In this document: in pieces, positions 10,401-22,300 of the stretch
Numbering within the stretch: position 1 is the first letter of the stretch
Layout: every line of letters starts with the position of its first letter
Assembly (NCBI GenBank): GCA_965178125.1
Contig: OZ237763.1
Location: forward strand, 558,001 to 622,000
DNA length: 64,000 nucleotides
DNA from: Bilabrum cf. latius
Lineage: Eukaryota > Bigyra: Bicosoecida > Bigyra > Bicosoecida
Reading direction: 5' to 3'
Notes under the pieces: generated by a model
Told to the model about the DNA's origin: nothing
Database searches by the model: none
The model's input: only the letters and a program-made list of their open reading frames with translations
Position numbers and translations under genes: made by a program

Positions 10401-12050
10401 GCTGCTATGGGGAGTGAGATGTCTTTTGATCGGCGCAGCGACATCGCGGAGCTCGAGCAGGCGATGGAGGCGTCCTCCAGGGAGCCGCCTCCCGGCTAGA
10501 AGTCATATGCGGCGAGCATGGAGGCGCTTCGGGTACTCATGCAGTCTGGCGTGGGGAGGATCGGGCGGCGCATGGGCCGGGCATGCATGCTCGCTCTGAG
10601 GGTGCTGCGCCACGCAACTGTCACACCTGGTCCGCATAAGGGGGGACCTTAGGAAGCTGGAGTACTCGATCTCATTGGGCCGTGCGACCGTGCCGAAGCA
10701 AGAGCACTGGACGAGGAAGCGGTGAGGGAGGTTAGGCAGAGGGAAAAAGGAATGGTAGACGAAGAACGATCGTAGTCTGGCAGCCTGTTGCGTTGCCCCG
10801 GCGGTGGCGTATTTACGCTCAGGACCAAAGAGTGCAAGTTCGGTCGTGCAAGGGCGAGGCGGCGTCTTGGCCTAGCCTAGTAGATCATCGAATACTGCGC
10901 TGGAAGATCAGGTGCAAGCGAATGCGAAGGTCCAGGTCTTGAGGCTGTGGCGCTTTCAGGGGTAGAATCAGGCGGAAGTGCAGGCGATGCAGCGCAGCAT
11001 CCAACAGACGAGTCATGCCCCTCAGCCGACATCGAGTATGCTACCCTGAGCCTGCTGCCTCTCCGAGCGACGGTCGAGGCACTCCGCCGATCCTACCGGA
11101 GCGTGACTCAAAAATATCATTCTTCTGTAACTATCAGCACGCCTGCCCTCGTGTGCCTGCATGCAGTGATCTGCGTGGCAGTGGACGAGATCGGCAAGGC
11201 GTCGGTGGAGCAAGCCAGAGCCCAGTGCCGCCAGCACGTGGATCACGAGACCATAGCAGATGCGCGCCGGAACGGCCGGCTAGGTCTCAGTCAGTGGAAA
11301 GCACCGCTTGAGCGCTGGCTGGGGTATGTTTTGGAGAAGTTGGAGCAGTCCACGGAGATGGAAAAGGCCGCGGTGTCGTCCGATGGGCAAGATTCCACCA
11401 AAGCAGGCACGGCTGCAGGTACCTCGCGAGCGGACTGCGCTTCGGCGGGTCTCCTCTCTGCTGAGAATGGCATGCCTGGCACACCAAGCGGGGGTATTCT
11501 CGTGCCAGACACTGCACACGGTTGGGTGAGAGGTGCGCTGGACGGCCTAGTATCCGAAGACGATGTTCGAGCGTGCAGTGACCCGCGGTGCTGGACTATG
11601 GTGCGTGTCCCCGCGGGTCGAGATAAGGGGTCGTACGCAGTCCGCATACCTAGCATGAGGGGCGGGCCTGCTTCTGGCCCCTGTCTTCTAGTGCAGGTCC
11701 TGCCACGGCCATCACTGGACGCCCCTCAGAAGGTATTGCTCCGATCCGTGGCAGGGCTCGATGCAACCCTGGCGGCATACTGGCAAGTTTTCGGTGACGT
11801 TCACAGTCCCATACAGGCCAGGATCGGGAAGATAGGGATGACACCCATCCTCAGCTTCATCCAGAGCATTGTCAACCAGACAGGGCGGCACCTGGCAGCT
11901 ACGGCGGTTTGGCTCGCGGTGCAATGCGGGAGAAAGACAGTGTCATCGCGCGAGGTACAAACCGCCGTTCGACTGTTCTTGGCCGGAGAGCTCGCACCGC
12001 ACGCAGTTCGGGAGGGCACCAAGGGCATCACGAAGTTTTGTAATTCGTGA
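7482..12050 (+). CDS. pseudokinase fused to four histone-fold regions (H2A-, H4-, H3-, H2B-like)
   Basis: A single 1,522-residue frame from ATG 7482 to TGA 12048, with eight TAG codons read as Gln and no internal TAA/TGA. Residues about 90-475 have a protein-kinase layout: VAVKVV (Lys98), catalytic-loop equivalent VLTDLQLDSLMWD (Asp258; HRD is LTD, Lys is TAG/Gln260, Asn is Ser), ELG for DFG, CPE for APE, then a C-lobe ending QANPAKRLSVSEAAAVL. Residues 560-700 resemble H2A: GIRFSVHRAEQLLR, an insertion, GASVYLAAVHEYLCAELEEL, then IALSAIKEDAELLK. Residues 893-935 resemble H4 (VLRNAVTCVEYSRC). Residues 1191-1268 resemble H3 (LPLRATVEALRRSYRS to ETIADARRNGR). Residues 1425-1522 are clearly H2B-like (VSSREVQTAVRLFLAGELAP, then HAVREGTKGITKF at the very C terminus). 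Linkers are long and charged. Likely chromatin-associated, possibly a single-chain half-octamer; this is inference. Confidence is highest for H2B and H2A, moderate for H4, lower for H3. Confidence 0.8.
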
Positions 12051-12437
12051 GGGTTGGGTGTTGTTGCTGACGATGATTGTGGCTGAGGCCCGTGATGTGA
12101 GGTGCAGAGGAATAGAGTGCCTCCAACACTGCGACGTGCTAGGGGAGCAGGCAGCATGTGGCCAGAAGGAGCGCATAGCTGAAGGGGCGGCGGGGGGATG
12201 AGGGGGTCCATGGACGTAGGGAGCGGGGGAGAGACGCCAGCAGGCGTCAGAAGGATGAAACAGATGAACGTGACAGGGTGAGGGGCTAGAATTGGGATGC
12301 ACAGCCGGGGTTGAAGTTGGAGGCGCGTAATAGACGCTTATCATCTTATTTGACGTCAACAACGAATCAGACTCTGTCTCCTTAAATCCGGATTCCGGAT
12401 CCGACGAAGAGTGGGGATGGATGAACACGTCTGTCAC
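12051..12437. other. intergenic, convergent
   Basis: Spacer between the fusion gene stop and the decayed glycosyltransferase on the other strand. No gene or repeat recognised. Confidence 0.4.
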
Positions 12438-13300
12438 TTACACTCTTGCTTCAGGATCCAAGCGGTGCTGACCGGTGTGCGAGTGCGTACCCGGTGAACG
12501 GTTTCTGTCTTCGCAGAACGATGTATACCTACCCAAGGGCACACTTTTGTGCTACATGTCCAACTCAGCAGCCATGACTTGGCGGTCCGACCTGCGCGTT
12601 CAGTTCTGGTCGATGCCTGATCGCCTCTTCCTTTCTTCTCAGTAACCGTGCACCACAAGACAGAATGGACAAGGCTGTGAGGCATCTCGATTGAACTGTT
12701 CTAGTATCCCTTGCCCCACGGCCGGGATAATGCCTGCCTAATCGCATGCTGCTCGAACCCTCTTGAGTCCTCCGGCGCTTTGGTGACCCACCACTTGCGA
12801 TAGCGTGCCCGTTCTCGTTCTCCACCTCGCATCACGATTACAAACCCTGAACATAGTCCGTGGTATGTGTGGGACGTGTCTGAGAAGAAGGTGTAGTCCT
12901 GGTGGTCGCCGAGCGCAGGCAGCGTCCGGCCGACGGACCAGCTCATGTTGCGAAATGCCGAATCTGTGTCGATCAAAACTGTCCAATCGTACCTATCTGC
13001 GCATTCACATCTAGCTAGCAGCTAGCTCATGGGTCCTGGTTTGGGCTGCTGCTGCTCGAAGTTGTAGCACGCTAGGAATGCCCTGCAGTCACCTCGACGG
13101 TGCTTGCCGGAAGATCGCGTGACAGGCACGACAAAACTGTAGTCGTAGCCACTCTTCTTCGCGTAGGCGGCGTTTCACTCCGCAGTCTTGGCACGGCAGC
13201 GAGCGTTGGCCAGCCATGAGTCGCTCTCATAGACGGTGGAGGGCAGTCGCGTGTCGAGCTTGTGGTGGAGGGCAGTCGCGTGTCGAGCTTGTCTCCAAAA
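12438..13300 (-). pseudogene. 5'-truncated GT-A type glycosyltransferase-like gene
   Basis: The minus strand reads coherently from about 13270 down to 12655: PSTVYESDSWLANARCRAK, then GYDYSFVVPVTRSSGKHRRG, a DxD motif in WTVLIDTDSAFRN, GLCSGFVIVMRGG, and RKWW followed by RGFEQHAIRQAL. This is the order expected for a nucleotide-sugar-dependent GT-A enzyme (metal-binding DxD). TAG codons inside are consistent with Gln. A tentative 62-nt intron (12592-12653) joins to MAAELDM-TAG-HKSVPL and a TAA at 12438. Three things point to decay: no start codon before the upstream TGA, an in-frame TGA at 13175-13177 (KTAE-TGA-NAAYA), and direct abutment, in the same frame, on the stop of the TMEM94-like gene. 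It could also be a mis-assembled or rearranged live gene. Confidence 0.55.
13235..13292. repeat. 29-bp tandem duplication, two copies
   Basis: The unit starting ggtggagggcagtcgcgtgt occupies 13235-13263 and is repeated exactly at 13264-13292. It lies exactly between the TMEM94-like stop codon (13301) and the start of recognisable glycosyltransferase sequence, which suggests a rearrangement junction. The 29-base length shifts frame. Confidence 0.9.
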
Positions 13301-16300
13301 TCACCTCGGCGAGAACTGCCCCAGTCTCGTGTCGAACAGCAACCTGGCTTCTTCGTCGCTGGCCCGCTTGCGCTGCCGCTCCCACCGTGCCGCCATGCTT
13401 GCAGCCCACACGGTCACCAAGAGAACCAGCGCTGCGCCGATCCAGGCGGCCAAAGGCAGCCCCAACCAGCTGACCACTGAGCTTGCACCATTGCACCCCC
13501 CAAGGCCTAGCAGCAGATCCACAGCGGTGCTACTGCCACCTTGCGCTGACCCGCCGTCGCAGCTGGTTGACAAAGAGCCCCACGATAGCTCGCCCCAGCC
13601 CTCAACCCAGTCCCTCCCGAAGACAGAGCCCTGACCTAGACCCAGCACGAAAGATGCCGCACCATGCACAACCAACAGCCAGACGCCAGCCGCCCGCATG
13701 GCTGGGTTTGAGCAGGCGGGAGCTGCACGCCCGCATACCCCTCGCCCACCTTTGAACTGCATAGAGCACGCCAAACACGCGGCAACCACGCCGAGAATGA
13801 GAACAGCCCCACCCCTGGCAGCAGCAATCGCGTGGCCGATGGCAGCTGCTGATGCATCGGATCGAGGCGTCCACCCACCATCCAGCCAGGCGCCCCCATC
13901 CATGGACCATAGGTCCAGCCCAGAGTTCGGCCGCACGAACGGAAAGCCACCGGCAAGCACGATCCATCCGTCTCCGAGCTAAGCAACGCTATCTCTCGAG
14001 GCAAACTGCGCCATAACAGGCGCAGGGTATGCTTGGGAGCGTAGGAGGCGCTCAGAGGCAGCGACGAGCGAAGCTGCGAACCACAACACGACAGCGGTGC
14101 CGACGACGAGAACCACCGCGATGGACGGGGTAAGCTGCTAGCAAGCAGACTCGGGCGCGCGATCCAGAACAGGCCTCTTTAGCTGGCGCGCGCGAAGGGG
14201 CAAAGCAGGGATGGAAGCGTCGAAGCTGGAGCTCTCGATCCCCGACATGGCCTAGTCAGCGAACTCGCCGGACCCGACCGACGGCTGACCGCCAGCTGTG
14301 TATATCGAGTCAGCACGCGCACCTGATCCCGATTCGCCCACGCCCCCTCTGCAGCAGCAGCAGCAGACCAGTATGGAGTGACATTGCCTGGTTGCACCCT
14401 CCAGCAGCAGATCCAGCTGCACTGCGTGATCTGCAAGCATGGCTGACCTGCCCATCAGCGGCTAGGCCAGCGCCAACGATTCGGGATCCACGCCGACCTC
14501 TTCCCCGAGTAAACGATCAGTTGCCGTTGCGAGCCGGGCTACTTGGATCCGCGCGGCCATGGTCGAAGCAGCGACTTCCTGCGCATCGGCATCTGGATCT
14601 GCCGCAGCGGTGGTCGGTACAGGGGTCTCGGCCACCACGTGTTCACCGTCGCCTCGGACATCTTCGCTGTGCGAGATGTCCTCGACTCTCTCCAGGTGCT
14701 GCTCCGCTGCATCCACACAGGCAGACGCCCACGCTGAGGCGAGCCTGGCGGCAAACGCGGGCCTGATGGTATCCTGTAGTGTCTGGAACTCCCCGTCGTC
14801 CTCCAGCCCCTCCACCGAGTCGTCTTGCGAGCCGATCGCGCCATCAGCCACTGCCTCTTGCCTGGCCCTCTGTGCCTTCAGCTCAGCGGCAGTGATGTCT
14901 ATCCTCTCCTTGGATACTGCGGCATCACCGTCCCAGTGCTTCAGCCTGCGAGCAAGCCTGCCTACCGGCCCAACGCCATTGACGTCTTGCTCTTGGCACT
15001 TCCAAGTGGTGCGGCGCATTCCCGCCACGCATGGGCAGTTGCATGGCGCACACAAAACCCAGCAGAACTCAGATGCGGTGAAGCACTGCCAGCAACAGCC
15101 GCTGCTAGCGTCCTCCTCCCGCTCAAGATCCTCCTCGTGGTCTGCCTCGTCTCCTTCCTCCAGCCTCTTCACTGGAACCGCCCGCGAGCCCACCGTGTGT
15201 GTCGTGGGAGGTGCCGCGAGCATGATGGCGGCAAACGAAGGCCCCATCACGAACGCCAGCCAGGCAAGCCCCAGAGGTGTAAACGGTGCCGGCAGTCCCA
15301 GCACAGCACACAGCGAGTAAACGAAAGACAAGAGCGCTTCGAATCGGAGGAGGAATGCCAGCGCCTGACCGGCGTTGTCCAGGCCTCGCCGGGCTGCCTC
15401 GATTGCCTTGCCGACCACATGGATGCCCACGTCAGCCTGGAGCGACAGGGTCGCATGCACCGACGCAATATCCAGGGCGAACCTGTACAGTGGATTTTCC
15501 TTCTGTTCGGAGCCCGCCGGTGTCCCGCTCCTGCCTGGGCCGGCGCCATTGCCGGCGGGAAGCTCGGGCTGCATAACGATGGCGGCGTCGGCCACTCGAG
15601 CTAGCCCCGGCGAGTGCCGCAGTAGGCCCGTGCTAACTACCGCGCTTGTCTCTCCGAACTCCTGGGCCATCCGCATTGTTGCTGCGATCGTCATCGGAGT
15701 GGAATCGTTGAGCATCTAAACCAGCAGCGGCACGTTATCCACGCACACGACGTGCTTCCTCAGCTCCTTGGGGCCCTCTGGCAGCTGTGCCTTGATCTGT
15801 GCCACCTCGAGGTTCTTGGCCTCTTCTTGCCTTGCTTCCAGCAGCTGCTTGAGCTCCGTATCGGTAAGGTTGCTGGTAAAATGCGACAGCGCCTCCTCGC
15901 CTGCCGCCCCTTCCGCGCTGACCCGCGTCCTGGCTACGTCAGGGTTCGACTTGGCGTAGGCAGAGGCACCAGCGGACGCGGCACGGGCCGGGAGAAGGAC
16001 TTGCGGCGGCGCGTTGGCGCTCGCAGGAGCTGAGTCGGGGCCTGTCAGCATGGGCATGCCCCTCCGCTGGATGGGCATGGAGGCTGACTACGCACTTCGC
16101 TGGCCACGACCCGCAACCAAGTCCAACCCGATGCGACCCGGCCCAGGACCAAGCGAAGCTGCGACGGCAGGCGGGATTTCCCCTGGCCCTGGTCCGCCCC
16201 ACGCCATAGGGTTGTCGGCTTCTGCGCCGAACGGGTCGCGGTCTGCGGCATTCAGGCCTCCAAGGGCCTGTGCTTGGAGCGTATCGCTGGCGATTGCCTA

Positions 16301-19300
16301 GCTGGGTCCAGCCCCAAAGGCAGCTGCCGTGGAAATGGGAGCGGTGTCTAGGTCTAGTTTCACGGGAGCAAAGGCCCCGGTTGTTCCGTCTGCACCACTT
16401 TGGTCATTGGGCTCTGCAGCAGCAACAGCGACGTCTCCCCCACCAAGCTCCATTGCATTACTGCGAGTAGGGAGTCCCAATTCCTGCACTGCCAGCACAG
16501 ATGCACTTAAATCGTTTCGAATCACCCCGGGCTGTTGGCTCACCGGTGTTGGCTCGCGGTCACTATCAGCAGAACAGGAGCCGGGCCTACCGAAGTCTCC
16601 ATCCTCACTTGGGGTGCGGGTCACTGGGGCAGACGTGGTGCCTGCCTGCGCTACATCACTGGAGAGTGCGGCCCACCCAGGATTGCCTAGCTAGTTTGCA
16701 ATGGCTGGCACTTCTGCATCGTCGTCGTCAAGGCTGGCCCTACTGATGACCTAATTGCTGGGCACCGGGGCCGTTACTCTGTTGCTGGATCCATGCGAGC
16801 TGTGAGCAGATGCAAACTCCATAAATTCCATGGCTCTACCTTCGGCATCGGGCCTAGCTTCATTTGCCACCGTTCCGACTGCGTCATCCGCATGAGCAGC
16901 AGCTTGATCTGCAGGCTGTCCTCCTCCATCTTCTTTGCCTGTCTACTCCGCTGCAGGGTCAGACAAGATTGCATCCAGCTCCGCCTGCGCCTTAAGTACT
17001 GATTGGGCTTGAACACGCATGGTGTCAGGCGCAGCAAGCCACGCACCGGGGTCTAACGACGCCTTGCGCACTGCCAGTCCGTGTGCAGGCTTCGACCCAC
17101 GCAAGGATACCGAGGTATTCCACCCCGTCTACAGGCCCATCCTGTCGGCCAGCGGCTTTGCAGGCGCAAATCGGTCCGCAGAAGCAAACACAAAACGCAC
17201 TGCAGCGGCATCCAGCATGCCCACAGCCCGCTGCACCTTTCGCAAAGGGTCCTGACGAGCAGCCACCATCCCAAGCAGGACGTGGTCACGCCGCAGGCTC
17301 CGCAGCCTGCCATCCGCGCCCAGCCGCCGGGTGGCGCGCCCTTGCCGGAAGTGATCTTCCACTCCGCTGCCTACCATAGGAGGCTCCGACACCGGTAGCA
17401 CACCCGAATGCTCGCCTCCTTCGTCGCCCGAGTCCTCAAGTAGAGCGACTGCAGCCGGGACGGCTTGCGGTCTCGGCTTCTGAGTGCCACCTGCCTTGGC
17501 ACGGCTTGCAGCGCTCTTGCCTGCGACGATTGACGGCCTCACCTTCCTCTGCCTGCCCAGCCGCAGCGACGTGACGAGTGGTCTCCCTGTCTTGATCGAG
17601 CTGCTTGCCGCCGTCTGCAGCATTTTGGAAGCGTCATCTTTCTGAATACCCCTCGAGTCTATCGGGACCAGGGAGAACGCCATACACTGAAGCCCCTCCG
17701 CCTTCCACTGGCTATAGGTCAGTCGCAGCTGCTTTCTCCTCTGTAGCTTCATGTCCTCTGCCTGACCGCCCGTCCACACCAGCCGGCAGCGGGGCAGGAT
17801 AGCCGTGGGCAAACCGCTCGAGGTGCTCACCTGAGTCAGCGATCCAGCACCTGCAAGCACGCTGTGCAGCCCAGGATCGAGCCATGGAGTTCTGTGTCCG
17901 TGACGCCGCCTCGGGCGACTTCGCCGCTCTCTGGAGCCGGGCAGTGACACGCGGGCTGCCACTTCCGCACGACTGATCCTGCCCGTGTCAGGCTGGTGCG
18001 ATGCCGTAGCACCCATAGCAGAGTACGGGGTCTCGGCCAGGCGCACACTGTCAGACATGCGTCTCAACGGATCAAACTTGTCGCCGAGAACGGCTGGGTC
18101 AGCCTCGATTTCGCTTCCTGCTACGGATGCGGCCTTGTCGACCAAATCAGAGGGGGCAATGGCCGCTTCTACAAACTATCGTGCGCGACTGGCATCGATC
18201 GGCGTCCCTCGAGTCTCGGACACTACAGAATCCGCTGCACTCGGCCCCCTGCTGTGCTAGAAGGCTTGCATCGTTTCGGCGCCACGGAGCGGGGCAGCGT
18301 TACTGCTGGTAACCCGCATGGCTTGAGGCGTCAGCGACCCTATCCTGTTGCGGGCCGCCATCTCAATCAACCCAACCCGATCCGATCTTCCCTGCACCGG
18401 AGTCAGCGCCACGCCAAGGCTGCCCAAAGCATCCGGAAGAGAGTCATCGGTGCCATTGCTAGGCAGCCGCGGTGGACGGACTATGCCATCACCTGCAGTC
18501 CCCAGCAAACTGCGTCCACTCGGCCCACTCGTCACCTCGAAGACCCCTGGCATCATCGCGACGTCATCAAACGAAGATCTGACGCGGGATGGCTCGGCAA
18601 CAGAGCTGCTGTCCGCTATCTCCTGAAAGCGAGATGCGGGCGGGGCTGAGGCGTCTGAGGTTGTTCTGTTCCTCTCACGCATGCGCCTGGACTGATCTGG
18701 CATAGACCTTGCTGCTTCCGTATCGCTGCTGCTCGAGCTATCAGCAGAGCTTGCACTGCTTCCATCCTCACCATCGTCATCAGAAGAGGAAGAAGACGAT
18801 GAGTCACCGATACGCTTCGCAAACCTACCGATCGCTCCAATGGAGCGTCGTCGGCGTCTCAATCTATTCCTGCGTGTTGATCTGGCCCGTGGCTTGCTCT
18901 GCCTATCTTCGACCATCTTTATTTCATCTCTGCTGGCATCTGCTTGACCGGTCTGGTTGTCATTGGAAGGCGTGCGCTTGCTTCCTCCCCTACTACCTCT
19001 CCCCTTGTTCTTCCCTCCTTTCACGGATAGGATGGTATCCAGCACGGCGTGCACCCGCATCGCCTGCCATGGCGCAGACACGGCGTTGTGCTGGTTCTTC
19101 CCCTTGACTGTACCCCCGGTCGTGTTACCTGATTTGTCTACGTCCGCGAGTGGGTTGCTTTGCAGCAGCTGCATGGCACCGGATACACCCGGCGGAGTCA
19201 CTTCCTGGACGGCCGCAGCAAATTGCGAATACCACTCGCGGGCCGCGGGCCTGCTGGCCAGAGCTGCCAGCTGGTCTGCAGGATGCAGTGGGTGCAGCGC

Positions 19301-22300
19301 CCGCGCCCCTCCAGCAGCAAGCTGCCGCGAGCCGGTACTCAGGGACGCCATGTGGGTCGCGAGAGCGAGCGGGGCCAGCTGGCTCCACTAGTCCGATGAC
19401 TTGCTCTCTAGTCGCGACCCCTGAGCTCCCGTTGATGAGCCTTCGACAGCAGAAACAGAGGACTATAGCTTCACCACGGATACCCTGTCACCGGGCTGCA
19501 TCAGAAGAACCGAGTCTGGGGTGGGGTGCGGCGCGCACACAGCAGCTTGATCCGAGATGACAACTGAAGTCACGCTGCCTAGCCTGAAGGTCGCAGACGA
19601 GCCTAGTAGTGGCACATCAATCTCCTTTACGCCGAAAGGAAGACAATGCGTTGGCGCATGCTCACCACCGCTGGCAGTCACCTCACTATCGCCTAACAGC
19701 AGGTTCTCCCAAGCATCAGGGACAGGCAGCACAGCACTGGCTCTGACGCGCAGAATCCGAAGCACATAGCGAAGCACTGTCTCACCCGCAGGATTTCTCC
19801 AGGGCTTGATGCTCTCGTCCGTCACCTCTACCTCTCGCTAACCGGCCAGCGATGCTGGACTCTCGGCGGCGCAGCACAGGCTGGCGCAGCCCCCGCGGCG
19901 AACCGCAACTAACCCCTTCCCGCAGGTGCCCCCGGGCTCAAAGTCATCCTCGTCGTCCGAATCGGCCAGTCCCAGCGCCGCCTGCGCCTCTTCCTCGCTT
20001 GAATCTGAGCTCCCGCGCGCTCTATCCTCCCCTCTCCCGCCTGCCATTGCGAGAGCACTCCTTGGTGCTCGAGGCAGCACGCCGGAGAACACGCCGCAGC
20101 AGCAGCCGCGTCCCAGCTGGTGGCTCGCTCCTAGGCCAAGCGCAAAACTGGTCTGTAGTCCCACACAGCTGGCCCTCATCTCACCGAGAATCATCCCAGT
20201 TCTACTGCCCGCGAAGCAAGCTTGGGGTCCTAGACCAGAGTGCCCGGCGAGACGTCCGCAGCACGCCAGAATGCAATTCAGGGGAGAACACAGCAGCAGG
20301 TCAACCAGATTCCCGGCTGCATCGACGAGCGCATCGCACGGCCCTGCATCGACCCCCCTTGCTGTCACAGCTAGTACGCGAGCGGCGAGGCCCCCAGCCC
20401 CGCGAGCCGCTGCTGCCCTTACAGCAGGGTCAACGATCCGCGAGTAGTCCTACACACGGCCGCATGGCGTCAAAGAGCACCCCAGTAGGTTGCACGGACA
20501 CAGGACTACTGAAGCTAGCAGCTCCACCACTGCAGCTCCAGAGTCAGCGAGAACGAGCAAGCAGGCATCCGCGCGTCGCTGCGCTGCATCGGTGCGGTAG
20601 TCGTTCTCGTCCAGCGCCCAGTGGCGCATGTTGCCTCTTCCAGTGCGGTTCGCCTTGTTGCCGGCTGCAAACCTGACTGGCAGCACAGCAGATGCGCCTC
20701 GCACTGTCGACCAGACGGACCCGGCGTACAGCTCCAGCTGCTCGTACGCGTCCTTGGATAGATCCTGCACTCGCTTCCACAACGTCTCGCGCCTATCCTC
20801 ACGCTCCTTTCTGGCGGCTGCCTCCGCCACGGCGTTACCGGCCCTACGATACAAAGCCCTTCTCTTGGCCCATTTCTGGCCCTCTTCCTGACCCCATCCC
20901 GCGGTGTCCTCCTGTTGGGCAGGGGAGCAGCACTGTGCAGCATGCTAGCAGCACGAGCAAAGCCATGCGCACGCTCCGTAGACTCCACAGCTTGCCATGC
21001 AGCGGTGGCAGCAACTCGCAGGGTTTGCTTTCGTCGGTCTTGCGCCGATTGGTCCGCGCCTCTGGCGGTGCCTAGCCGCGCCCCTTCCATCCTCATCTGC
21101 CTCGTCCTCGTCTGGCACAGCACCTCCTCCCCCGCAGCACCCGCACAGCACGCGTAGCTCGCCGCAGCATCCACGGGCCCGGCTGGCAAGCATATCAAGC
21201 TCACCGGCAATGTCTGCATCGGCCACGTTCTGCATGCACCCTTCGCAGCAGAAGAGCGCCCGAACCGGTCCACAGCTTAGCAGCCAGAGGCATGCCCGGA
21301 GCACCAGGCCGGCAATAGCCAGCGCCCCACCGATCCCAAAGCAGCCACAATACAAGCATCGCGACGCAAGCCCACCCGCACATGGTCCACCTTGAAGCAC
21401 GACGGGCGCCGCACCACCCATCCACTACGACAGAGCGGCACGCTACGCAGCCGCCCCGCCAAGGCTTGAGAGCTCAGGGCCTACTTTCGGCACCGAGCGC
21501 ACGGCAGTTCCCACGCTCCTGGCCAGGGCGAGTCTCCTCAACCTCGCGTCAGCCACCGCACCACAGCAGAGCAGCCTGTCGGCACAAGCGCCCGCGCCAA
21601 CTATGGATGCGGCAGACGCCTGCGCGTGCGCGGCTTCATCTGCGCAACGAGCCACAGCGCCGCTAGCTGCTGTGGAGGACGTGTGGGGCACGCTAGCCGG
21701 GATCGACCGCGCTTGCACGCCCTGCCCGTCGCCTAACCCTTCAATCGCTGGCAAGAAGCTGGAGGTGACAGGATCGTACCCGGCCACGCCCCACTCGGCA
21801 AGGGCTCTAAGTTCTGCCTGCAGGATCGGCACGGCAGCGGGGCCCGCTACGGGCTTGGATGGCGAAAGAGCATCACGTGCTTGGAAAGGCGGCGCACCTT
21901 TGCCCTCGGTCTTACTTGAGTCTGTGCTGCCGCTGGCACCGGTGGACCGAGGCCCGGAGCTGCCCCCAGCTGGCCCTAGGGCCGCAACGCTGTTGCCGTG
22001 CACCTCGCCCCAGGACCTGATCTGCACTCCGTTTGCCACGGCCAATGGCTACACCGAGCTGGCACGATCCACGAAGATCTCGAAATCGCCGCGTTTGCCT
22101 ACGTCCTAGCTAGCCACTGAGCTACCGGACGAATCCACCGCTCGTGAGCTGCTCGAACCCTCCCGTACCCCCTCCCTACTGCGTACTTCCCTCTCCCACC
22201 TCGCTTGCAATCGCTGCCTGGCTCGCAGACGCCGGGCAGTCACACCCGGAGCGACTAGAAGTGATCCATCGGCCGCGCCACCGTCGCTCTCTGAATCAGA

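Noticed and set aside
7482-12050. Interpreting the fusion gene as viral DNA because of histone fusions in giant viruses
   Set aside because: Flanking genes with introns, the same UAG code and composition match the rest of the window. A viral origin of the fusion is only a hypothesis.
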